Below are positions 7,896 to 13,650 of a stretch of DNA of 13,650 nt, one piece after another. The DNA comes from an uncultured Petrimonas sp. (lineage in GTDB: Bacteria > Bacteroidota > Bacteroidia > Bacteroidales > Dysgonomonadaceae). The translations under genes and the position numbers were made by a program. Where the stretch lies: NCBI GenBank assembly GCA_934621705.1, contig CAKTUP010000049.1, forward strand, positions 1-13,650. Direction: 5' to 3'. The notes under the pieces were generated by a model. It was not told the DNA's origin and did not search any database. It was given only the letters and a program-made list of their open reading frames with translations. The first letter of the stretch is position 1. Every line of letters begins with the position of its first letter.

Positions 7896-7932
7896 AAAAC
7901 CCTGAAATAATCTTGTTTTTCGGGGTTTTTTT
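7896..7932 (+). terminator. Rho-independent terminator between rpmF and fabH
   Basis: aaaccctgaaa pairs with tttcggggttt (7897-7907 with 7918-7928; one G-U pair), the loop is 10 bases, and the T-run continues to 7932. It ends 18 bases before the fabH start, so it should lower fabH transcription relative to rpmF. Confidence 0.85.
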
Positions 7933-7950
7933 ACAATAAACAACAGGATA

Positions 7951-8949
7951 ATGAAGAATTTAAACGCCGTAATTACGGGAATCACAGCAGCCGTACCCGA
8001 TTATATTCTTACCAACGAAGAACTATCGAAAATGGTAGATACTTCCGACGAGTGGATCATGACCCGCGTGGGAATAAAGGAAAGAAGAATCTTGAAAGGT
8101 GAACAACAGGGAATTTCGGTTTTGGGAACCCGGGCAGTGAAAGAACTGCTCCAGAAAACCAATACCCGCCCCGAAGAAGTTGACGGCGTAATTTTTGCCA
8201 CCACCACACCCGACCATTTTTTCCCGTCGGCTGCATCCATTGTGGCCGAAAACTGCGGAATAAAAAATGCCTTCTGCTTCGATATGGAAGTGGCCTGTTC
8301 GGGATTTGTGTATGGCCTCGAAGTATGCAACGGGTTTATCAAAACCGGAAAATACAAAAAAGTTATTCTGATTGCCGGTGATAAAATGTCGTCGGTAACC
8401 AATTATACCGACCGCGCCACCTGTCCGCTTTTCGGTGATGCCGCCGGAGCCGTAATGATTGAACCTACGGAAGAAAACCTGGGAATTATCGATGCTATCC
8501 TTCATTCCGACGGAGTTGGCTACGCTCCCTTGCAAATGAAAGCCGGCGGAAGCAAGTTTCCTGCCACGCACGAAACGGTGGACAGAAACGAGCACACCGT
8601 TTATCAGGAAGGGAAAGTGGTGTTTAAATACGCCGTTTCCAACATGGCGCAAGTGTCGCTCGACATTATGGAGCGCAACAACCTCACGCACGAAGATATC
8701 GACTGGTTCGTGCCACATCAGGCCAACATCCGCATTATCGATGCAGCAGTTGCACGTGCCGGAGTAGCTCGCGAAAAAGTAATGATAAATATCGAAAAAT
8801 ACGGCAATACCAGCGCGGGAACCATTCCGCTTTGCCTGTGGGAATGGGAAGACAAACTCCGCAAAGGCGATAACATTATCCTAACCGCCTTCGGTGCCGG
8901 CTTCTCCTGGGGAAGCGTGTATCTGAAATGGGGTTACGACGGAAAATGA
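7951..8949 (+). CDS. fabH: 3-oxoacyl-ACP synthase III (KAS III)
   Basis: Catalyses the first condensation of type II fatty-acid synthesis, acetyl-CoA (or a branched acyl-CoA) with malonyl-ACP. At 332 residues it is slightly longer than the E. coli enzyme (317). The catalytic triad is intact: Cys116 in ACSGF, His256 in PHQAN and Asn286 in YGNTSAG. The N-terminal [12 protein letters not shown] (Arg pair) fits the CoA-binding region. The ATG at 7951 matches the family N-terminus (ITGI...[11 protein letters not shown]); an AGGA lies only 2 bases before it, too close to be a normal Shine-Dalgarno. plsX, often found between rpmF and fabH elsewhere, is absent. Both flanks carry terminators, and no separate promoter is seen in the 18 bases after the first. 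Confidence 0.96.
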   Translation: MKNLNAVITGITAAVPDYILTNEELSKMVDTSDEWIMTRVGIKERRILKGEQQGISVLGTRAVKELLQKTNTRPEEVDGVIFATTTPDHFFPSAASIVAENCGIKNAFCFDMEVACSGFVYGLEVCNGFIKTGKYKKVILIAGDKMSSVTNYTDRATCPLFGDAAGAVMIEPTEENLGIIDAILHSDGVGYAPLQMKAGGSKFPATHETVDRNEHTVYQEGKVVFKYAVSNMAQVSLDIMERNNLTHEDIDWFVPHQANIRIIDAAVARAGVAREKVMINIEKYGNTSAGTIPLCLWEWEDKLRKGDNIILTAFGAGFSWGSVYLKWGYDGK

Positions 8950-8967
8950 TTTACGATTTACAAATAG

Positions 8968-9004
8968 AAAAATCCCCGGAACGGTTGAGTTTCGGGGATT
9001 TTTT
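8968..9004 (+). terminator. Rho-independent terminator of fabH
   Basis: An 11-bp perfect stem aaaaatccccg/cggggattttt (8968-8978 with 8993-9003), extended inward by a G-U and an A-T pair to leave a 10-base loop. The right arm itself provides the T-run. It starts 19 bases after the fabH stop. Confidence 0.9.
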
Positions 9005-9227
9005 GTGTTTATGTGATAACAAAACCACAAGCGAGCGGATTTATTTTTCACATCTGCGGTTTAAAACGGATAAGCAGGGGATTGGGGAAAGGAGGTTACC
9101 GGTTTTTTCACTCCCGATCGCGCCATTCTGTTAAGTTTATAGTTTTGGCTCATTGGTGGGTTATATTAATACGACCCGAAATTTCATCTCATCCAACTGA
9201 TCCTTCCCTTATCACTCTGTCACATCC
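9005..9227. other. Spacer between convergent fabH and clc
   Basis: No convincing gene; short frames here have no recognisable protein character. The only structure is 9022-9028 with 9056-9062, which in minus-strand RNA pairs as aaaccgc/gtggttt (one G-U, 27-base loop) followed by a T-rich stretch. It is a weak candidate terminator for clc. The stretch 9170-9240 is pyrimidine-rich. Confidence 0.35.
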
Positions 9228-11018
9228 TCATCCTTCCTCTTCCGAATAATTCTCCACCAGCACATCCCGATAATAATTAAAAACGGACGATTGCGAGAGA
9301 ATTCCCTTGTAAATTCCGTTGTTATCCACCACGGGCAGGTTCCACGCTTTGGTGTCTTCGAAAGTATTCATTACTTTTTCCATCGGCGTATCGGTTTTGA
9401 TTTCGGCCGGTGCACCAACCATAAACTTTTTCACCTTGAAAGTATCGTAAAGTTCCGGGCGAAACATAATATTCCGAATATCGTTCAACATCACAAGGCC
9501 TTGCAACGTGCCGTTATCGTTCACTACCGGAAAAATATTTCTGTGGCTGTTTGAAATCACTTTCACCATATCGCCGAGCGTCATTTCGGGATGCACAATC
9601 GGAATATCGGTTTCCAGCATATCTTCAACCTTCAGGAAAGTAAGCACCGCTTTGTCTTTGTGATGCGTGATAAGTTCGCCGCTTTTTGCCAGGCGCATAG
9701 CGTAAATATTGTGCTTTTCAAAGATTACAATGGTGGCATACGAACAAATGGAAACGATCATCAATGGCAGAAAAAGCTCGTAACCGCCGGTAAGCTCCGC
9801 TATCAAAAACGTACCGGTAAGCGGGGCGTGCATCACGCCCGCCATCACGCCCGCCATTCCCATTAACGCGAAATTTTCCTGCGGAAGATAAGTAGAAAAC
9901 CCCAGTTCATTCATCGTATAAGAATAGATAAAACCCAGGATGCATCCCAAAAACAGCGTGGGAGCAAACACTCCGCCCGTGCCACCTCCGCCGTTGGTAG
10001 CACTGGTGGCAAAAATTTTAAACAACAGTATCAACGTCAAAAAAATCACGATTCCCCAACGGCTTTGCAGGCTGTAGAAAAAACTGCCATTGAGCAATTC
10101 GTTGAACTTATTACCGCCTGCCAGCAGCGTTTCAATGGAATTGTAGCCTTCCCCAAACAACGGCGGAAAAAGAAAAATAAGCACACTGAGTGTGATTCCG
10201 CCTAAAATAAAACGCGTCCAAGGTTTCAGCTTGGAATACAAATCTTCGTTCCAGCTCATCGTTCGGGTAACGTACAGCGACAAAAATCCGCAAATAATTC
10301 CTAACAATATCACATACGGAATCCGCTCCAACGTGAAAGCTTCCACTTGCGAATAGGCAAACATGGCATTGGTTCCGGTGAGAATGTAGGATATGGTGGT
10401 GGCGGTAACGGCCGTTACCAGCAACGGTAGTATGGACGACAGGGTTAAATCGAGCAAAAGCACTTCGATAACGAAAAGAATGCCCGCGATAGGCGCTTTG
10501 AAAATTCCGGCGATAGCTCCCGCGGCTCCACACCCCACCAGCAACATCAGGTTGCGCTGATCGAGTTTAAAAAAACGCCCGACGTTAGAACCTATTGCAG
10601 AGCCGGTGAGAACAATGGGCGCCTCCGCTCCTACCGATCCGCCGAAGCCAATGGTGATGGAACTTGCGATGAGCGACGAGTACATATTGTGCGGTTTAAT
10701 ACGGCTTTTTCGTTGAGAAATGGCGAAAAGAATTTTCGTAACTCCGTGACTGATATCGTCTTTTACCCAATATTTGACAAACAATCCGGCAAGCAGAATT
10801 CCGATAATGGGATAAACCAAATACAGGTAGTTAGCTCCGGTTTGCGAAAAATTGTTCGTAAGAAACAACCCGATAGAATGGACGGCAAGTTTCAGCAAAT
10901 ATGCCGCCAAAGCGGTAAGAATTCCTACAATGAAACAGGCAAAAAGCAAGAAATGGCGCTCGCGGATGTGGGTAATACGCCAGGTGTGGATTTTATTGTG
11001 GATTTCTTGTATGTTCAT
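9228..11018 (-). CDS. ClC-family chloride channel/transporter with two CBS domains
   Basis: Inner-membrane anion protein of 596 residues. The ClC core covers about 21-450, followed by a cytoplasmic pair of CBS domains (about 463-520 and 530-590), which in this family bind nucleotides and gate transport. The anion-pathway motifs are GSVGAEAP (127-134; gating glutamate Glu132, normally GxEGP), GGVFAPTLFLG (348-358) and Tyr439 (NIYAMRL), matching Glu148, GIFAP and Tyr445 of the E. coli exchanger. At the internal proton site the sequence is LFVIEVLLL: Glu185 is kept but the next position, matching E. coli Glu203, is Val186, so this may be a channel or uncoupled transporter rather than a Cl-/H+ exchanger. 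The ATG at 11018 precedes a short cytoplasmic N-terminus. tsaC lies 91 bases upstream across a repeat-rich spacer. Confidence 0.92.
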   Translation of the reverse strand: MNIQEIHNKIHTWRITHIRERHFLLFACFIVGILTALAAYLLKLAVHSIGLFLTNNFSQTGANYLYLVYPIIGILLAGLFVKYWVKDDISHGVTKILFAISQRKSRIKPHNMYSSLIASSITIGFGGSVGAEAPIVLTGSAIGSNVGRFFKLDQRNLMLLVGCGAAGAIAGIFKAPIAGILFVIEVLLLDLTLSSILPLLVTAVTATTISYILTGTNAMFAYSQVEAFTLERIPYVILLGIICGFLSLYVTRTMSWNEDLYSKLKPWTRFILGGITLSVLIFLFPPLFGEGYNSIETLLAGGNKFNELLNGSFFYSLQSRWGIVIFLTLILLFKIFATSATNGGGGTGGVFAPTLFLGCILGFIYSYTMNELGFSTYLPQENFALMGMAGVMAGVMHAPLTGTFLIAELTGGYELFLPLMIVSICSYATIVIFEKHNIYAMRLAKSGELITHHKDKAVLTFLKVEDMLETDIPIVHPEMTLGDMVKVISNSHRNIFPVVNDNGTLQGLVMLNDIRNIMFRPELYDTFKVKKFMVGAPAEIKTDTPMEKVMNTFEDTKAWNLPVVDNNGIYKGILSQSSVFNYYRDVLVENYSEEEG

Positions 11019-11112
11019 TCTTTTTGGCTTTGGCTTTGCGTTGAATTACTTAGGCAAGCGGTAAATGTCTCAACTTTCTTACCAACAGCTAATGGCTAAC
11101 AGCCAACAGCTA
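11019..11112. repeat. Dispersed AGCTAATGGCT-type intergenic repeat, copy A
   Basis: The clc-tsaC spacer is made of short related blocks: ttggctttgcg (11030-11040), aatgtctcaactttcttacca (11064-11084; 21 bases, split as aatgtctca and actttcttacca) and a run of agcta/ggct/agccaa units (11085-11112). The last unit supplies the TAG stop of tsaC. The same blocks in the same order recur at 13332-13470. No promoter is recognised in it. Confidence 0.6.
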
Positions 11113-11673
11113 TTTCCTAATAATATTAATGGTCCCATTTTTCGACAATTTAATAATACCCGAAGGCTGTGCCTTACTTTTATCCTTTTGCCGATAAGTT
11201 ACCACATAATCCACGGCCCTTTTTATTTCTTCCGGAATTTCCCGGAAGTTTGCCGGTGCGGTTTCGCCGCTCAGGTTTGCCGATGTGGAAACAATGGGCT
11301 TGCGGAACTGGCGGCAAAGTTCGGTAGAAAAAAGCTCCGATGTAATTCTTATTCCGATGGAACCGTCCTCGGCAATGAGATTGGTTGCCAGATTTTTGGC
11401 GCCTTCATAAATTATCGTAAGCGGTTTATCCGTCAGGTCTATTAAATCCCAGGCAATGTCGGGCACTTCGGTAATATATGTTTGCAATTTGGCCGGATTT
11501 TCCAGCAACACCAGCATCGATTTCGAGTCGCTGCGCTGCTTTATTTCGTAAACCCGTTTTACGGCTTCTTCGTTGGTGGCATCGCAGCCGATTCCCCATA
11601 TCGTGTCGGTGGGATAAAGAATCACCCCGCCGCTTCGCATCACTTCGCACGCTTTTTTAATGTCTTCCTGCAT
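11110..11673 (-). CDS. tsaC: Threonylcarbamoyl-AMP synthase (YrdC/Sua5 family)
   Basis: Makes threonylcarbamoyl-AMP from threonine, bicarbonate and ATP, the first step of the t6A modification of ANN-decoding tRNAs. The 187 residues match the short TsaC form (E. coli about 190), without the C-terminal Sua5 domain. The substrate pocket is marked by YPTDTIWGIGC (20-30), the basic KQRSDSK (Lys45, Arg47, Lys51), GSIGIRI (104-110) and STSAN (129-133). The ATG at 11673 lies 3 bases from the stop of the upstream acetyltransferase gene, so the genes are co-transcribed. The stop codon overlaps the repeat at 11085-11112, so the repeat may have defined the present C-terminus. Confidence 0.93.
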   Translation of the reverse strand: MQEDIKKACEVMRSGGVILYPTDTIWGIGCDATNEEAVKRVYEIKQRSDSKSMLVLLENPAKLQTYITEVPDIAWDLIDLTDKPLTIIYEGAKNLATNLIAEDGSIGIRITSELFSTELCRQFRKPIVSTSANLSGETAPANFREIPEEIKRAVDYVVTYRQKDKSKAQPSGIIKLSKNGTINIIRK

Positions 11674-11676
11674 ATT

Positions 11677-12204
11677 TTACTTGTTGATTTTCTGCATCAC
11701 CATCACATCGCCAAACGACTTATTTACCGAAATCCAGTCTCTTAAAACGGCTGTTTTTTCAAACCCGGCTTTTTCGAACAATACCGCGCTGGGCAAGTTT
11801 CGGGCAGGGACAAAAGCGTAAAGCTGATGCAACTTCAGGTGATGAAAAGCATATCTTTCGATACAGTTGAGCGTCTGCAAGGCATATCCTTTTTCCCGAT
11901 AATCTTCATCGATCAGAATACCGATTCCGGCGCGTTGGTGGAAAAAATCGAAATCGTATAAATCAATGGTACCCACAGCTTTCTTGCTCGCATTTTCCAC
12001 CACAATCATCCGCAACTGGCGGGTTTGGTGAATATCGTCTCGCGCTTCGGCGATGTATTGTTTCAACGAAAATTTCGAATACGGATTGATGGTAGCGCCG
12101 TATTTCCAATGTCGCGTATCGTTTTCCCACCGATACAATACATCCACGTCTTCCGGCTCCAGTGCCCGCAGATAAATATCTTCAGCGATAAAAAAATCGG
12201 TCAT
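11677..12204 (-). CDS. GNAT family N-acetyltransferase (RimJ/RimL type)
   Basis: A 175-residue acetyl-CoA-dependent N-acetyltransferase of the Acetyltransf_3 type. It starts with the usual YLRALEPEDVDVLYRWEND. The acetyl-CoA-binding motif A is around 94-112 (IGILIDEDYREKGYALQTL), with REKGYA as the pyrophosphate loop. Motif B is ARNLPSAVLFEKAGF (134-148). Family members acetylate protein N-termini, polyamines or small molecules; the substrate here cannot be told. The ATG overlaps the stop of the membrane-protein gene upstream (ATGA), and tsaC follows after 3 bases, so it sits in a tightly packed operon. Confidence 0.88.
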   Translation of the reverse strand: MTDFFIAEDIYLRALEPEDVDVLYRWENDTRHWKYGATINPYSKFSLKQYIAEARDDIHQTRQLRMIVVENASKKAVGTIDLYDFDFFHQRAGIGILIDEDYREKGYALQTLNCIERYAFHHLKLHQLYAFVPARNLPSAVLFEKAGFEKTAVLRDWISVNKSFGDVMVMQKINK

Positions 12205-12632
12205 TTACTCTCTTCTTTTATTATGTTTTCAATCTCGCCAAGCGACGGCCTGCAAAACACAAAAACGACAAATAACACTACTGTGAGCCACATAAAATTT
12301 GTGTTTCGCGATAAGGCGTACAGCAAAATATTCGCTAATGCGACAATATTTACTATATAAAGTCGCAAGAAAAAGGCGCGTTTGTACAATTTTATTACCC
12401 GCTCTTTATCGGTTCCGGCGGGAATTTCCTTAATTTTATTAGCAAACAGTTTTAAGGGTATGGGAATGGCCAACAGCGTAATTCCGATAACATACATTTC
12501 GGTGGCTATTCCAATCGGTAATGTTGCGGCGATAGAGCCTCCCGGATTAAAGATCGCCAGCAAAAACAACACTGCTAAAACGATAATGCTTGCCCAGAAG
12601 TGGATAGTTAATTCTTTGATTGTTTTTTTCAT
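12201..12632 (-). CDS. Small four-helix membrane protein of unknown function
   Basis: Not recognised as a named family. The 143 residues contain four likely transmembrane helices, at about 12-28, 34-57, 88-107 and 112-127, with a charged Lys/Glu/Arg loop (64-86) between the second and third and a short acidic tail (SLGEIENIIKEESK). No signal peptide or catalytic motif is visible. Its stop overlaps the ATG of the acetyltransferase gene (ATGA), implying coupled translation. It lies between recR and the acetyltransferase, an arrangement I recall, without certainty, from other Bacteroidales. Confidence 0.75.
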   Translation of the reverse strand: MKKTIKELTIHFWASIIVLAVLFLLAIFNPGGSIAATLPIGIATEMYVIGITLLAIPIPLKLFANKIKEIPAGTDKERVIKLYKRAFFLRLYIVNIVALANILLYALSRNTNFMWLTVVLFVVFVFCRPSLGEIENIIKEESK

Positions 12633-12648
12633 TTTCTGATTTGTAAAT

Positions 12649-12690
12649 TACGGTCTCCGTATTTTTAGACGCGATGAATCGCGTCTCTAC
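12649..12690 (-). repeat. REP-like hairpin with GTAG foot between recR and the membrane gene
   Basis: Read on the minus strand: foot GTAG (CTAC at 12687-12690 on plus), then a perfect 9-bp stem (12667-12675 with 12678-12686) with a 2-base loop. A smaller hairpin, tacgg/ccgta with loop tct (12649-12661), lies beside it. The GTAG foot and gagacg start parallel the GGAG-gagacga start of the elements near metH, but the stem differs and the second hairpin lacks a foot, so it may belong to another subfamily. No T-run follows on the minus strand, so it is not a normal recR terminator. Confidence 0.6.
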
Positions 12691-12692
12691 TA

Positions 12693-13328
12693 TCATTTAA
12701 CACCCAGCAATTTATACGATTCGTCAAACGGCGTGCGATTCAAAATCGAACGTCCCAGCGTAACTTCATCGGCGTACTCAATTTCGTCGCCAACCGATAC
12801 GCCGCGGGCGATAATGCTCACTTTCACATCGTAAGGCTGCAATTTGCGAAAAATATAAAAATTGGTGGTATCGCCTTCCATCGTGGCGCTCAGCGCGAGA
12901 ATCACCTCTTTCACCTCGCCCGATCTCACACGTTCTTCCAACCCGGCAATCTGCAAATCGGACGGGCCGATGCCGTCGATAGGCGAAATAATTCCTCCCA
13001 GCACATGATACAATCCCTTGAACTGAATCGTATTTTCGATAGCCATTACCTCACGAATATTCTCCACCACGCAAATTGTGGACGCGTCGCGCGATTTATC
13101 GGAACAAATGTTGCAAACTTCGCTGTCGGAAATATTGTGGCAGCAATTGCAATACTTAATTTCCTGCTTCAGGGTAACCAGCGCCCTCGCAAAATCCTCA
13201 ACCTGAGAATCATCCTGACGGAGCAGGTGCAACACCAGCCGCAATGCCGTTTTCCGGCCGATACCGGGCAGTTTGGCAAATTCGTTTACCGCGTTTTCTA
13301 ATAATGTGGAAGGATATGGGGAGTTCAT
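12693..13328 (-). CDS. recR: Recombination mediator RecR
   Basis: 211 residues, close to the usual 200. It works with RecO/RecF to load RecA on gapped single-stranded DNA. The N-terminal helix-hairpin-helix contains LPGIGRKTA (20-28). The four-cysteine zinc finger is Cys60, Cys63, Cys72 and Cys75. The Toprim domain follows (about 84-170), starting at [13 protein letters not shown], and the C-terminal [23 protein letters not shown] is the standard family end. The ATG at 13328 gives the normal N-terminus. It is the first gene of the leftward cluster. Its immediate upstream DNA is a repeat (from 13332), so its promoter must lie inside or beyond that repeat. Confidence 0.96.
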   Translation of the reverse strand: MNSPYPSTLLENAVNEFAKLPGIGRKTALRLVLHLLRQDDSQVEDFARALVTLKQEIKYCNCCHNISDSEVCNICSDKSRDASTICVVENIREVMAIENTIQFKGLYHVLGGIISPIDGIGPSDLQIAGLEERVRSGEVKEVILALSATMEGDTTNFYIFRKLQPYDVKVSIIARGVSVGDEIEYADEVTLGRSILNRTPFDESYKLLGVK

Positions 13329-13331
13329 TTT

Positions 13332-13470
13332 GTTAGCTGTTGGCTTTTTGCGATTAGCTATTGGCTTTGCGCTGGAATGATGAAATAGTTGCCGGAAAAA
13401 GAGTTTTATATTTTTCTACAAAAACTTCAATGTTTCACTTTCTTGCCAGAAGCTAAAAGCCAATAGCCAG
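13332..13470. repeat. Dispersed AGCTATTGGCT-type intergenic repeat, copy B
   Basis: Two tandem units, ttagctgttggcttttt (from 13333) and ttagctattggctttgcg (from 13354), are followed about 60 bases later by aatgtttcactttcttgcca (13429-13448) and an inverted unit aaagccaatagc (13456-13467). That last unit is a perfect 12-bp inverted repeat of 13357-13368. Blocks and order match the copy at 11019-11112, with a longer middle part. Confidence 0.6.
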
Positions 13471-13607
13471 CCGCCAAAGAGAATGCAAACTTACATAAAA
13501 AAAACTGTTTTTTATACGCCGTCCAATAAAAATCGAGCCGCCAACTGTTCTATAGATAATTAACGTGCTCAACGGCACACTTGTTTCACTTTTAAAATTT
13601 ATCTTTT
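13471..13607 (+). other. Leader of the IS110-family element, possible left end and bridge RNA region
   Basis: This 137-base stretch before the recombinase ATG has no gene. It holds an A/T palindrome (13495-13502 with 13508-13515) and a small gtgc/gcac hairpin (13565-13568 with 13575-13578). In the IS110 group the non-coding left end upstream of the recombinase encodes the bridge RNA, so that RNA would be expected here. The element boundary is not visible, because this group lacks clear terminal inverted repeats. The assignment rests on position, not on a recognised RNA fold. Confidence 0.3.
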
Positions 13608-13650
13608 ATGAGAACAGTCAGCGGTCTCGACCTCCACAAAGATAGCATAT
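13608..13650 (+). CDS. IS110-family recombinase, 5' end only
   Basis: The last 43 bases of the window encode MRTVSGLDLHKDSI and run off the end. GLDLHKDS is the typical N-terminus of IS110-family DEDD transposases, where this Asp is the first acidic residue of the RuvC-like catalytic site. The protein would normally be about 300-400 residues. The truncation is the window edge, not a mutation. Whether it is IS110-group or IS1111-group cannot be decided from 14 residues. Confidence 0.75.
   Translation, partial: MRTVSGLDLHKDSI

Noticed and set aside
8023..8718. Minus-strand frame of 231 codons opposite fabH, and a similar 207-codon frame at 5876-6499 opposite the kinase
   Set aside because: No recognisable protein features; composition fits antisense reading of well-identified genes.
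8928..9249. Two overlapping short frames between fabH and clc
   Set aside because: They run through the fabH terminator and a pyrimidine-rich spacer, and the products show no domain, signal or family character.
13357..13467. 12-bp inverted repeat taken as terminal repeats of an insertion sequence
   Set aside because: The same units occur in tandem at 13333-13368 and again at 11085-11112 without any transposase between them, so they belong to a dispersed repeat rather than to the IS110 element.
13486..13493. Minus-strand TAAGTTTG as a recR promoter -7 box
   Set aside because: It matches TAnnTTTG, but no TTTG -33 box lies 19-21 bases upstream and it is about 160 bases from the recR ATG, so it could be chance.
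13495..13515. A/T palindrome as a Rho-independent terminator
   Set aside because: The stem is only A-T pairs, has no G-C core, and no gene ends just before it on either strand.
13431..13592. 11-base direct repeat tgtttcacttt (13431-13441 and 13582-13592) as a target-site duplication of the IS element
   Set aside because: Both copies lie upstream of the recombinase gene, and the first is part of the dispersed repeat also seen near 11070, so they cannot flank the element.

Overview
The window looks like chromosomal DNA of a Bacteroidota bacterium, probably of the order Bacteroidales. The reasons are the -7 promoter boxes of the TAnnTTTG type, A-rich leaders with little Shine-Dalgarno signal, the yceD-rpmF-fabH gene order, and protein sequences typical of that phylum. 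The genus cannot be named from the sequence alone. Most of the window is housekeeping DNA. The unusual material sits at its two ends and in the spacers.

Left part, 1-4523, plus strand: a REP-associated tyrosine transposase (RAYT) is followed by metH, a full-length cobalamin-dependent methionine synthase with its own terminator. Two closely related double-hairpin elements bracket metH, one overlapping the RAYT stop codon and one just after the metH terminator. Each is an inverted pair of REP-like hairpins with a GGAG-type tetranucleotide at the stem foot, so RAYT and elements together look like a REP/BIME system.

Middle, 4524-6961, plus strand: a well-formed Bacteroidota promoter precedes a 36-codon remnant that resembles the start of a UPF0175 antitoxin. 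An apparent operon follows: a small AT-rich exported protein of unknown function, a cytoplasmic CBM9-like protein (ATGA overlap) and a NahK-like sugar kinase. Then 7080-8949 holds yceD, rpmF and fabH, linking ribosome biogenesis and fatty-acid initiation. A terminator lies between rpmF and fabH and another after fabH.

Right part, 9228-13328, all on the minus strand and read from right to left: recR, a small four-helix membrane protein, a GNAT acetyltransferase, tsaC and a ClC chloride channel/transporter with CBS domains. A third REP-like hairpin (GTAG foot) sits between recR and the membrane gene. A dispersed AGCTATTGGCT-type repeat occupies the spacers next to clc/tsaC and recR. The window ends 43 bases into an IS110-family recombinase gene, so the spacer before it may hold the element's left end and a bridge RNA.
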